From Orthonyx spaldingii (taxonomy: Eukaryota; Chordata; Aves; Passeriformes; Orthonychidae), in the NCBI GenBank assembly GCA_013397795.1, contig VZTJ01000544.1, forward strand, positions 62,001-126,000: a DNA stretch of 64,000 nucleotides, given 5' to 3'. Positions within the stretch are counted from its first letter, which is position 1. Every line of letters begins with the position of its first letter. Positions 14,313-27,300 of this stretch are shown piece after piece. A program made the translations under genes and the position numbers. The notes under the pieces are model-generated. The model searched no databases. It worked only from the letters and a program-made list of their open reading frames with translations, and was not told the origin of the DNA.

Positions 14313-16690
14313 TGTTCTGCTAAAGGAGCCATGGCTTCTCAAGATAGTAGAATGTTTGGTCTCCTAGTTCTACGGGACTTTGGAACTATGCTGAGTTATC
14401 AGACTTGAACAATTACAAGTATGCATGCTAATACTTGTGGATACATAAAATTGTGTAAAAGGTATAGTAAAGAAACAGCAAAAAATCCTCTTGACATCAC
14501 TGCACTGGCAGGTAAGGTTTTACCTCATGATAATCAGTCTGGGAAATCTCTGTGTTCCAAGCCAAAATATTGTACCGAGTTGAAGGATACTATATACAAG
14601 TGCAGTAGCTAGCAAAAGGAAAAAATAGTAGCTTCTCATCTGTTTATTTCAACATGAAAGTTCTCTGGCAGTGGAGAACAAAAAAAGTTGATTACATGAG
14701 GTGAGAGGACCAGAGATATGCACTCAGAACTTCATACGTGTTCAGTTGTCTTTAGCTTTCTAACTTATGTCAACTTCCAAAACTGGCTACAGTTCCAGAA
14801 GCAATATTACTTGAGCAAAACACATAAATATAGGAAAATTTTTTTGCAAATGTGGTAGAAGTGATATCTCAGTTCACAGTGGCTTGTCTGAACACTTATT
14901 ATATGAGAGTCTTTTAATGGCCTTTATGCATTTGTGATGAAGGCTTTGAATCCCAGAAGATTTACAGGAAACACTTAAGGATGTTATTCCATTAGTGTTC
15001 CATTTAAAATATTTCACACTTAATTAGGTAGCAGAAACATTATCTGACTTTGGTGTTTAAATTTTAAGCTGGGTATAGCCACAGAGAAAAACTAGTATTT
15101 TCATGGAAAAGGAGTTATCTTGGGAATTATTTGTAATATGCAATAGGGCAAAATTATGATTGTTAAAGTCCTGATTTAAAGGAAATACAATAAATAAAAA
15201 TTCTTTCATATGCCGGATTGAACAACAACATTAAGGAGACTGCCCATCTGACTATCTTGTAGGCAACTTTGCATTTGGTTTCATTTATTTTCATTAGATA
15301 TATTTTTAATACAGAATGCAGTTATTTTTTTCGAGCATGGTGTTGCGTGGGTAGGGGGAAATGTCCAGATGCCACACAACAATGTCATTATTTTGTTCAG
15401 TGTAACTGTGTATGGAAGAGCAACCAGTGTTTCCCACATGGTGTCCAGACTGGAAATTAGGTGCAGAAAACTTGACATCGATTCCACACTTGGGAAGGGA
15501 TTGATATCAGTGGGAACAAGGGGCACAGAGGAGTAGAGGAGTTAGATGGCTGCTTGCAACCAAAGACTGTGATGGAGCCTCATCTGTCTTCGGATATCAA
15601 GGTGAAAACAGGCAGGGGCAAACACCGTGGGGTGTCTTTACATCACCGGGGAATGTACTTTGTATCTGCTTAGTCACTGTAACTGCTAACAGAAGTCTGC
15701 GATATCTTGGGAAACAGCTTAGTGCATATTAATTTCTTGGAATCGTCCAAATTAAAGCAAAAGTACAGACAGCTTTCTATGAACTCAAACAATTAAGGCA
15801 AATTTAAATAGATTAAACTCATCTGTCTGTACTTAAGCAGAAATGGGATTAGGACTTATATAACAACATAACCCTTGTTCAGCTGTATGTCAGGCACAGT
15901 TTGGAGCTCTGTGCTGCATAATGATTAAAATTCATGCAGCAGTATTGCTAGGAGAGGAAAGACATTTTAATTCATATCTTCTAATTAATTAACAACTGAA
16001 TGTGACATAAAGCATAAGAGAAGGAAGAGGGTGTGAGTCATCTGATACACTTGCACTTTGTTGCCATAAGGAACATCATCTTTAGTTACAGTTTCATGAC
16101 TCTGCACTGCTTGAGTTGAAAATTCACAGCGCACAAGGCTTGCATGGAACCTAGTGAAATTTGGTTCCCAAAATGAAATGAGGATGACAGAATGTGTGCC
16201 ACGTTCAGATTAGCAATTCGGGTGTAAAATTGTCCTTCAGAGAGACCACAATGTTCTGTGTGAAAATCTATTTGAAATGTACCAGCAGTACGTTTCATCA
16301 GAACAGTGGTGCTGGAGACTGCTATGTGCTCTAGTCACAGAGCAGAGATGTACTAATGAAGACAAGCTTTGCACTGTGCTTTAACTCTGACACACAGCTG
16401 TCACAAGTGGACCTGGAATAAATTCCTTTGCAGCAGCAGCATAACTGTGTTTGAGGGAACATCGGTGAGGGCAGGACGGCAGTGGGGGTGTTTCATGAGT
16501 TTAGTCTGTGTTGTTGAGGTTAGAAAGCACTGCGTGACTTGGAGCCGAGAAATCGAAGTATTAGCAAGCTGAGGAAGAAATCTCAATTTTTTTCTGAATC
16601 TGTTGTTAAACCTGGCAGCGTCTAAATTGCCAACAGGAATGATATTATACATAACATATATATAACCGCTCATGGCAGGGAAGCAGGTCG
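14313..16690. other. Non-coding DNA, no gene seen
   Basis: No supported exon or repeat. The stretch leads into the CpG island that follows; a TATA-like run lies near 16655-16664. Confidence 0.55.
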
Positions 16691-16699
16691 CACATAGAC

Positions 16700-17170
16700 A
16701 ATTAATCCCTTGTCAGCCCCGTCGCTCCTGGCCCAGACAGGTGTGAACCGCTGGCTTCTCCCGCTGTTCCGCACAGGGACTATTCCAGCCGGGAACGGCC
16801 CCGGCACCCCCCAGCCTCCCCAAACAACGACCTGCGGGAGCAAACAGGGCGCAGTTTCCTGCTGCGGGAGGTGACTGCGGTGGCCCGGGTGATGGGTGGC
16901 AGGAGCGGGGCTGCGGAACCGCGGGGCTGCCGCTCCCTCTGGCGGCCGCAGCCCCGCCGGCTCCGCTCCCCTGCGGGAGCCGCTCCCCGCGCTCCGGAGA
17001 CACCCAGTGCTCGGGCTCTCCGCACCTCCTTCTCCGTCAGGAACAGCGCGGGCATTTTCAGCTGCTCTCCCAGCCCGCTTTCCCGTGGTCCTGCCTGACG
17101 GCAGCAGCGGAGGCACGGAGAAAACCGAACGGGTGCTTTGCAAGGCCCTAATGGAGGAATTCGCCCTTAT
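16700..17170. promoter_or_regulatory. Isolated CpG island
   Basis: GC content and CpG frequency rise abruptly against an AT-rich background, with GC boxes (ccgcc, gggcgg-like motifs) and a NotI-type gcggccgc at about 16943-16950. In vertebrates such islands usually mark promoters. A TATA-like sequence (atatatataa, about 16655) lies just upstream on the plus strand. Long open frames on both strands here (for example minus 16670-17143) are explained by lack of AT-rich stop codons, so I do not call them genes. The transcript served could be protein-coding or non-coding and may run either way. Confidence 0.6.
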
Positions 17171-17186
17171 CTTGCCAACTGAATAA

Positions 17187-18320
17187 ACGCTCTGAACGGC
17201 TTGATTACTGCCCGGTCACGTTCAGGGGATGCTTCAGCCCAGTAGATCAGCTGTACTTCCCTTTTCTTCTCGTCTTCCACCGCTGCAGACTCATGCTTCA
17301 GGACGGCTGCTAAGTGTTTTGATGGCATTGATCTGTTTTGCTCACACCTATGTTAACCTGTGCTTCCAGCACCTTAACAGGCATACAGAAGCGATTTCAG
17401 ACCATTACCACGTTGGATGGTGGAAGCATATAAAAAGTGCAGCAAACCCAAGAGCATTGTGATAAGTGTGGCAGAGAAGTTTGTTGTCAAAATCTTAATC
17501 TGATAAAGTAGTTGTTACATTGTACATTATTAAAATATGCATTTAAATTCGAAGGGCAATTAGATATTCTTAGGAAAAACAAAACAAAACCACCTCACAA
17601 ACTAGCATATCAGAAATTAATGTTAATTTAGTATGCATTCCTGTCTGTATTTTTGGTCCTCAAGGGGAAACTATGAAGTAATTTGATTTAAAGGGGGGAA
17701 AGTGACAGATACATAATTTTTTTGTTTCATATTAAAGGTCAGGCATTAAAGGCATCCCAGGAGCACATAGCATCCTGTAAAAGCCTATGGGAAAGTAGAG
17801 GGAGGATAATTACAGAAAAATATAGGCAACACCCCAAGAGAATATATATAAAGAAAGTGCTGAAAATAAAGGCAAGTCAAAGAAAAACATACACAAAAAA
17901 GTTGAGGTGTTTTAGCTTAGTGTCAGCAACTGGTGTTTAGGTTACTCTGTATGTAGAAATTCTAAGGTTTCCGTATTTACCTGACCATTTATCTAGTTTT
18001 GATATGAACTTTAGTTATGACTTGTAAACGACTTCCGTATCAATATACTAACTTATATTTGTTTTATGGATTTAATTTTCTCCTCCTCTTTTCACAGTGA
18101 TCTGGAGCTAGTACTTTTAATATTCTTGGCTCCAAAATACAAAATGCTATCTTGATGTTTCTTCTACCCATTATCATCTCTGCATACGAGTTAGAAAACA
18201 CAGAAGGACCATAAAGACAAGTTTTATAGAAAAATAGTATATTAGGTAAGGAGAAAGCCGGGAAACCACTGCCAGGCTGTGAATGTTTCCCTCTAGAGCT
18301 GTTCAGGAGTTCTGATGAAA
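17187..18320. other. AT-rich non-coding DNA, no gene seen
   Basis: No supported exon or repeat. Confidence 0.55.
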
Positions 18321-18327
18321 TTGATGG

Positions 18328-18387
18328 AGGTCAGCATCTAGGTCAGCAAATCTAGGTCAGATCTAGGTCTAGGTCACATCTTGGTCA
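18328..18387 (+). promoter_or_regulatory. Cluster of nuclear-receptor half-sites (AGGTCA)
   Basis: Exact AGGTCA occurs at 18328, 18340, 18354 and 18371, with near matches AGGTCT at 18365 and TGGTCA at 18382, all in the same orientation within 60 bp. The copy at 18354 is preceded by AATCT, which matches the extended ROR/REV-ERB monomer site. The array probably arose by slippage of a ~11-14 bp unit (tctaggtca). Whether it binds receptors is inference. Confidence 0.4.
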
Positions 18388-21300
18388 GCAGATGAGAGAT
18401 GCCTTCGGAGCTGTAGCAGATCCTCTCTCACTTTTACCAGCACTCTGTTTTCTGTCTGCACCACATGAATGTATGTTTGTACACACATGTTGTACCGAAT
18501 ACAAATAAGGAAGAAATAGTTTCCATAGAATTTTAGGTAGTTGTCTACAGGAGCAAGAAAATGAAGTGATTTTGGTTGAATGTCATACTGTACTAATACT
18601 CCACTGTTGTTATCAGAATATTTTTGTTCCTTAGTTGTCTTTTGAAACTATACAGAGTGTTCTTGGTGCAATAACAAGGATGATTAAGAGAACAGATCAA
18701 AGCAAGCATATTTTTTCCAGAGTGAAGTCATCTACGGTCCTTTGATGGAGTTTGTTAGTACATGTGTATATGCAGTTTTGGATCCATGGCTTTCAGATAT
18801 TCTTCACTTCAGGTTTATGAGTTTTCAGTTTATGAGTTTTTTAGTTTAACTAATGGCTTTTATTAAATACAATGCATTAAGTAATAGATGATGTCTTTGT
18901 TATCCAGATGGCTAGAATAATGCCTAAAATTTAGCAGCAGTGTCATTTCTTTCCCTATCTCCAATTCAATTCAAATTCTATTTTTGTGATATGTAACAAT
19001 TTATGATAATTGCATTATAGTAATTTAAATTACAATTCCTTTAATCTCATGCAATCCAGATGCATCTAAGAAAGACAGTTTGAGTTACAAATTTTGGTTT
19101 TGGATATTGGAAGTAATGGAAACTAAATTGTAAAAGTTTTTTCATAGTACTTTTATGGACATGTAATGCTCTATGTAAAATTGTTATTATTTGAGCTGCA
19201 CTTAGAATTTTATAAACCGCCACTTAATATATAATTAACATAGTTATTTTTCTGAGTCCTCATAGTCATAGAAACTTGTGTTTAGGTTTTTATTTTGTCT
19301 GATAATGAAAGAAATAGAGCAAATATTAGGCTAAAGCCTGCACTTGTGATGAGAAATAGCTAATGTTTTCATCAGCTTTATTTTCTGCTCCATAATTTTG
19401 GGTAAAAGACAGGTTTAGAAACTCATGATAACCTCACAACTTTGTGGTTTTAGAAATGCTCAGGAACCAGGGAAAATTATATGCTTTGGTTTTGGAGACT
19501 ACAGCTTCCAAACAGCTATCTCGTTCCAAACTGAGACTGGGAGGAGAACACAGAAAACAAAGAACCAGTTAAAAACTGAACATGCTATCTTTGTGTTTAA
19601 AAAAACACAGAGTATTAAGAAATGTTTAAGGGAATTACTATGAGAAGGGTGAGTAATTTGGCCTTTTTGGCTTCTGCGAACTTGCATGCCCCCCAGTAGG
19701 ACTTGACATGGAACATGAAAAGTGCATGAGAGGTCTCCAACATGTAGCTCAGTATAGACAACGGCTGCCTTATGTCAGCATAATAATTTTTTCAGCCAGA
19801 AATTCTGTATAACAATAATGTCAGAGCAGATCTGTTTGGTTTAGGTTCCACTGAATGAATAAAAATAATTGTTTTCTGTAATTAGTTTCCCTACCCAGCA
19901 GGTTGGTTGGGTTGTTTCGGTGTTCAACAAAAGTCATTCTCATCCATTTGTGTCTCCATACATTTGAGCAGCTGGAACACTGGTCTTCCTCAGGGCGTTT
20001 GGAGGCTGCAGCAGAGCTGTGAAGAGTCAGGGCTCCAGCCAGGAACTTTCTGCTGTGCTGAGGAAGAACTGAGGATGTTGGTACCCAATATTCCATTACT
20101 GTTAAGATGAAACGAGCAGGCAGCATTGCTTTAAACACAAGGTGTCCTCTCCTGCCTGCCCTGGCTCTGAATTCCCCCTAAAGCTTGACCAAATTATTTG
20201 GATTCATTCATCTTTCTACACTGATTTTTTTTCCCCCAAGATTTCTGCTGCATTATGAAGCACATAACTATGACAATTGAACTTCAGAGCACTGTGGAAG
20301 TTTACAGAAAATGAACCAAGGGGATTTTTTGTTTAGTGTTTAGAAAATTGCTTAAATTTTTAAAATAATAGCATGAGCTTCTGGGCATAAGTCACCATTT
20401 TTTTAACTCCTAAGAGGGAAAATAATGAACTTATTTGTGTACATAAAGGAAATATTAGTGTTTAGAAGTATATCCTGCATGAGGTACATAGCTAGACATA
20501 TGGCCAATGAGCCACTTATTTTAGATAAGTATTGCATATATTTTATGCTAATTATTTGCACAGATATTAATTCCAGCAGAGACTAATTAACCAATATCTT
20601 CAAATAACTTATGCTCAGCATTCCTGATATCACTAGATTAGATTTCTTGTCAAGAGATTGATTATTATGCTTTTTATGAAGAAAAAACACCATTAAAAAC
20701 CCTATATAATGCAACCATAGGTGTTGAGGTCAAATACATGCACTATGATAGAGAGAAAGGAAAAGCCTTTCTGATAAAGAGATAACTCTTGTTTCCTTTA
20801 AAGGTATTCCATTTATTCGTGACGTAAAATTTAGAGAGTCCAGTAGTGACTTGTTTCTTTCCTTAGTCTGTCAAGTACAAATTCAGTTGATTTTAACTAT
20901 ATTATTTTTTTATGCAAAATGGCAAGAGATCTTGTAACAAATATTCCAGCATCACATAGTTTTGTACCAAAGCCCAAACTGTTTTGAACTATTTTTGACA
21001 TTAATTTGTAGGATGTTCTTTGTTCTACTGGAGGAGTCAAGAGGGTTCAGAATGACCAAGTGTCATCTGTGGCAGCTCATTGAAAAGTGAAGGAAAACTA
21101 TGAGATTTTAACTTAATAGTCTGAAACAATTGTGGGGTCCACTATAGTAAATCCGTTCCTACTTTCTGATTCTAGTGAAAAAAGAACTGTACTCGAGAAG
21201 GTTTGTAACACATCACAGCTCCCCTGCTGAGGATGACCCCAGCTGATGCATAGCATGCAGTTTTGCGAAAGAGGTGACTGTAAAATGTTCGATCAGCCTT

Positions 21301-24300
21301 GTACAGACAGCTGCCACAGTAGGCTCTGCCCATGTAAGGGGACAAAAGAATCAAGGTTCCTTCATTCATATGCCTTGTAATCTTGGTGTATAAATATAAC
21401 TGTAGCATATGTGTGTCTTTTCATTATCGCCACTCATTTATACCATTGCTACCTATTATGCTCTGTGAGGTTTTTATCCTCCATAAGCCTTTTATTCTCT
21501 CTGTGACTTTGCAAATGTACTCCACAATGCTTTGAAGACTAATCCTATAATTAAAGGACATAGTTAAATAATGAAATTCTGACTTGCTTATACTGAAGAA
21601 ACATGTACAATCTTCAATCATTAAATTGCATCTAAAAGCCTATTTCACTCAAAGAAACAAAGTACCAGAAAATATTTTCAAGAGAAGGATTTACAGCTGC
21701 TGATTCATGACATACTAGGTAAGCATGAATATCATATATTATGCTTTGTCTGGAATACACTTCATTTAAGGTGTAATGTTTAATTCATCTCTACTATTTT
21801 TGTATGGCAACAGAAACATCTCTCCTTATTAAACAGAAAAAGCTTCATTTTCCCAGTACATCAGGGTAAGAAACCACAATTGATTGAAGGGGCAGTGATA
21901 TGTGCTGAATAAAAATCTAAATATCCTACAGCATAAATTACTCCAATCCCTATTTGATGCATTGTCTGCCTATAGACAAGCAGGTCGTAAGCTCATTCAA
22001 GTTCTGTTTCTTCAGTCAGCAATTTGCTCTGATACCTGCCTTTATTTGAGGAAGCTGTCCCACATCTCATGCCATAACAAAGTCATCCTGCTGCCTGAGC
22101 AATAATAGACTAAGCAATCCAGCCTGCTGCCAGTTTTCAGCAAGGCACAGATGGAAGTTACAGTCATCAGATGTTTGAGCAGCAGAATACCCTGCTTCTC
22201 CTCATTTGTATTGAAGTGTTTCACCTGGGGGATTACTTTATCCACTTGATCTTTCAGTTTTGGCTTGAAATGGAACTCTGGTGATGGCTTTTTATAGTTA
22301 ATGGTCTGTCTAGATCCTCTAGGACTTTCCTTAACTTGCAGCCATGGGAACAAAGAAATGATGTGTTAAGTTCAAAATATTAATTCTATCTATTTTTTTT
22401 TTAGATAAAAGCATTCATCTGATAGAGTACTATAGGAGTACTGAGACAAATATTGTCTATCCTGTGAGTAAAACCCTGAGAGTAGAATGGACTGAATCAT
22501 AATAAATATTTCGCTGACTACCAAAATACCTCTAGGAAGCATGACCTCGTTGAGTAATTTAGCAGTACATGTAATTTTGATTAAAGTCAGCAATATCATA
22601 TCCATCACTTTAAAAAGGTTGAAAAATACTGTAACGTACCAACTCTGTACAGGCTGTATATAGGGTAAGGGAGAATTTTGAGCAAATGCAGGGGAGGGAA
22701 AAGAAGCAGTGGAAAAGGTTTGATGGAAAGGGTTTTACTGAGGCTGAGGCCTTGATTGGAGTGGAGGGGATCAAGAGAGCTTTTCTAAGCTGTAGCAGGT
22801 AAAGCTGGTCAATGACCCAAGGAATATGGGCCCTGACCAAAAGGTCTTAGCCTCAATATAGCTCAGAGAGCCAACATTGCTGAGCTATTTCAGTCATATA
22901 AACTGTTCTGCACAGATCTCTCTCTCTCTTTCTTTCTCATTCTCTGCCTGAAAGAAAAAGCACTATTTTAGTTGCCCTATGTGATCTTTTTGCTTTTGTC
23001 AATCGCTGCTGTAAGGGAAAATAAAGAATTGAAAAGCAGTGTCCTTTCTATGGAACAGGTAGCAACAATCCTATAATCTCAATTTGAAATCTATTGATAA
23101 CTGGAAATAGAAATTGGGTGGTCTTTCTCTTAGAGTTTAGGGAAAGCTGCTGGACTGCCAAGATTAACTCTTTCTACTAGTGTTTGTCCTGGGTTTCTTC
23201 TGAAAAAATTGCTGTAACCATAAACTCAGCCTTCTCACTTCCTAGTTACTACTCTTAGTAAGGTCAGGTTGTAGCCTGGTTTGTTATCTGGAAAGCTATA
23301 GAATTAAAGTTTCTTAAAGGCTGTCAGAGGCTGAAAACTATAGAAACACTTCCAGTGGGAAACACTTGACAAGAATAGTGTTAACGTCTGTTCTTATGGG
23401 TCAGCCCTTGTGATACCCCAGGGTATTGAGATTCTGTCAAAGCATAAACCTTCTAGCAACTTACTTTAATATCTATCTTCATTTCTATATATTAATATAC
23501 ATATATCCATAAGTTTTCTTTTTTTGATCTTTGTGCATGTTTAGAACAGAGGGTGAAGAGAAGATGGGGGGACAGGCAGGGGATCACCCTACTCAGTCCC
23601 AGTGGAGTCCATGTTTTATGCAGAAAGAGGGTAGTAAGAAAAGAACTAATTTAAATGAGAGTAGCAAACCCACACCAATTGAAGTACACTGAGGACAATT
23701 TTTGGGAGATCCTCTGACCTTTGTAAATAACTGTTCTTCACTGCTGAAAAGCCAGGTGACATACGAGCAACCTGCAACACATGAAGCAGTAATCAATGCA
23801 GGGTGCTTTTTCCTTCCTCCTGTGTCAGCACTAAACTTTCCATTATTTTTGGTTTCTCTTGTGGCCATAACTTCATGTATGGTAGGTGCCATTCCTGCTT
23901 ACTGTAAACTGGCACAGCTAAGACACCAAAGATCCTGTTAATTCATCCATAGTTTACATGTACATCCACAGTGTACATGTATACATATATGTGTATGAAT
24001 GAAGAGCCTGATTCAAAGGAAAGGGGTTAATTTGAGGATCTTTTAATACAAAGTTCAAAGACTACTTGTGCTTTATCTCTCAAGTTTTTTTTAAAGGAGA
24101 AGCAGTACATAATTTGTCAAACTTTTGTTTCTTAAAACATTTGCATTTTAGATATGAACTATGGAGCTCTTTGTATGCAGCCATTGCAGTATGTGCTCAT
24201 ACCTTGTTTTGAACCCTAGCAATGGCTTTTAATTCTTCTCTTTTCCTGTATTTGTGCTATTAAAACAGAAAATGTGAGAAGTAAATGACTGTTAGAGATG

Positions 24301-27300
24301 GTACAAAATTATTCATGGGACAAATATGCAATTGTGGCTGCCAAGCATAAATATTACAAAAATCTTGGTTTTAAAGCATGTGGATGAGGCTACAAATACA
24401 GCAATTCATTTTCTTAAAAATAACTGCCTATCTAAAGACTGTGGTTGTACAAATAGCTCTGTACCATGGAAATGACGGGACAGGAGTAGGAGGTTCCAGT
24501 GTTAAAAATGTGCCCCCATTTTACTACAAATTATAAATGATTTAGAGGGCAAATTCGACAAAATGGCTCTTTGTACAGACATGAAGTGACAATGTTCAAA
24601 TATGAGCAAGTGTTCAAACATTTAGAATTTAACAGAGCTTGTCTGAAAGAACAAAAGATAAAAGCTGTATGAGTGCTGAAAATTCTGTTTGTTTGTATGT
24701 ATGCATGCAAATAATTCCTAGTGCAGATGCTTAGCTTGCCCTTAGGCATTTTGAAACATGTATGTGCCTTATGTTGCATCCAGATACCCTGATTGCAAGC
24801 AGCAGCTGAATGATACTGCTACCACCCATTTCACATCCTCCTGTGCTGGTGCAGTCCCTAAAGGATAACTGCCAGCCCTAATCTAGCTCAGACTTTCAGG
24901 CAGCCCAATGTTTGTGTACTAATGGAGACATGGGATGGGTTGCTTTAAAGGGTAAAAGATATATTTGGATATGCAATTATTTGGTTTATGTTTATTCATG
25001 GCTCTAACTTCTTAAGTTGATTCAAAGCATTGCTGTTTAAATTATGTAGTGCTATAAACCTGTTTAAGTCTTTTGCTCAAGAATACATAAATAGTAAGAT
25101 ACATTGCTGGCATATTTCTGATCTCATCATCAACACTCTTCTTTGCATCAGGAAATTATTTGCAGATTTTTATTTGAGAACTGTTTCTGATGAATCTAAA
25201 GCTGGCTGCCCAAGTTTTAGTGTCTTCTAACATGCCAAAAAACTCAGATAAGCACTAGACTTCAGCCTTGTCATTGTGGTGGTATTGTAGCTGCTTAGAA
25301 GCCAAAGCACATTGCTTTAGACTACAGTCTGCTTAGTGTTTCTTTAATGTCAGTGACTTCACAAGTGGCATAGCAGAGGTGGCAAACCCAGAGCCATTTA
25401 TATTAGAATGCTAACCTACTCTTGCAAAGTCTTTGAACATGCTAAAGCAGAATTAGAAACTCTCCAGGTTTCCCTGAAAATACTGTCCGTGATGAGAAGA
25501 TGATTTTAAACCTAAATCAGATGTGAGAGCAACATAAGGAAGAAATAAAAGGTTAATGTCTGATCTACACCTAATTTTAACAAATGTTAAAAGTAAAATT
25601 CAGGCCTGCCAGATTTGAGAAGGTAGAAACTATTGTGTTTAGAACCTCTGTAACCTGATGTATGAGGGCAGCCTGTAAAGCATTGTCTCCCCTGAGGTTA
25701 CAGGAATGACTTGGGGTCAATATTCTTCTCTGATAAACAGTATGAGAAGGTCTGATTTTTTGGTGCTTGAGTAGTTCTGGCTTCAGATAGCACCAAGGTT
25801 TTTATTCCTTTTAAACGGGATTAAGAAAAATCAGCTTCTCTGTCATTTTTCTAAACCTTCATCTTAGGGCTAATAAGTACTGAAACTGAGTTAGTAACTT
25901 GGCACACCCAGCTTTTGTTAATTGAGGCTCAAGGACTAAATCATTGCAATCTAGACATATGTGGAAATAGTCAGAAAACACAGCTGAAGTCCTCTAATCA
26001 CTAGTTGTGGTAGACAGCCTTATAAAGCCCTAATAATATTTTGATTATTCAGCTCTGATGGCACTGGTATTTCTGAGTACTGGCTATCAATTTATGAAAT
26101 AATGAAACCTGATATTTTGATCAGGGAAAAATTGTGCATGAAACTGAAAAGAAGCATCATCAGTTCTTTCACTTCTCTGCTATAGGTAGAGATATCTGTT
26201 GAATGTCTTCCATAGCAGCCCATAATTAAATATCCGCTTTATATAACAGATGATAAAATGACAGCTGGGATTGGGTAAAAAATGCTGGGAATTCCAGATG
26301 AGATCTGAAGACCATGAACTTGAGAATATATTGCAGAAGAAAAATCTTTTCTGTTTGTATTTCAGATTTTGTATTTCCTCCTAAGTTCAGCATCATGCAA
26401 ATTGACTCTGACACAGGCATGAGCCAGAGTTCTTATATTCCATAGAATTATTTTCCTAGCTTTTGTTACACTTTTGATCCCTCCCACACATAGAACGTGT
26501 GTGGGCAGAACTTTCACAAGCGTTGTTGCTGGTATTATCAAATTCTCTGGAAGCCTGATTATGACATACATTTGGTCACTATTATGCCATGAATTAGGCA
26601 TATCAATTAATTAGTTATCAGCTGCTGTTCCTTTGTTTGTACAATGTATTTATTTACCATGAAAAATATTAGATTATTTGTTTAGATTAAATGGTTAAAT
26701 GTACTTAGAATAAAGTGGCACAGGGGAGGAATTTGAGATCATTCTAATAATTGCTTAGTGGCTAATGGGAGGTTGAACTCCAAAATTACTTCTGCTTGAA
26801 ACTTCTGCAAAGCAACAAAAATTGGGGAGTAAATAACTGAGTGTACTGGCTGACTCTAGTTTTCATTTTATCTTTTTTTCAATGAAGTTGCATTCAAAAA
26901 AGGTATTTAAAAAAAAATTCAGCATCATTATTTGTATAGATGAAATTCTGATGACATACCTAGTGTAATAACATTGAATTTAACATAATAGGTGGCACCC
27001 ATTAGGCATGTCTGAGGTAATTCATATTTCTAGTCTCCTGATTTACAGAGGATATGTTAATGTTCACCACCTTATTACTGAGTGTTTAAAATTCTGCTCT
27101 TGACATACATTGGAGTCATTCACACAAAGCAGCTTACCTGTGCATATCTGCCTCTTTTCGCAGTCAGGAAGATGAATCTATACTTGAGAGATCTAGTCTG
27201 TATGGTTTTTGGCTGCTAATTACAAAATCATAAGCTTAGAAATTGGATTTTAGTGCAGTTCTGTTTGAACAAACTCAGTGAATCCAGAGCAAATGTGAGT

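Noticed and set aside
16670..17143. 157-codon minus-strand open frame in the CpG island
   Set aside because: GC-rich DNA lacks stop codons by composition. The frame is Arg/Pro/Gly-rich with no domain, and overlapping frames on the plus strand are just as open.
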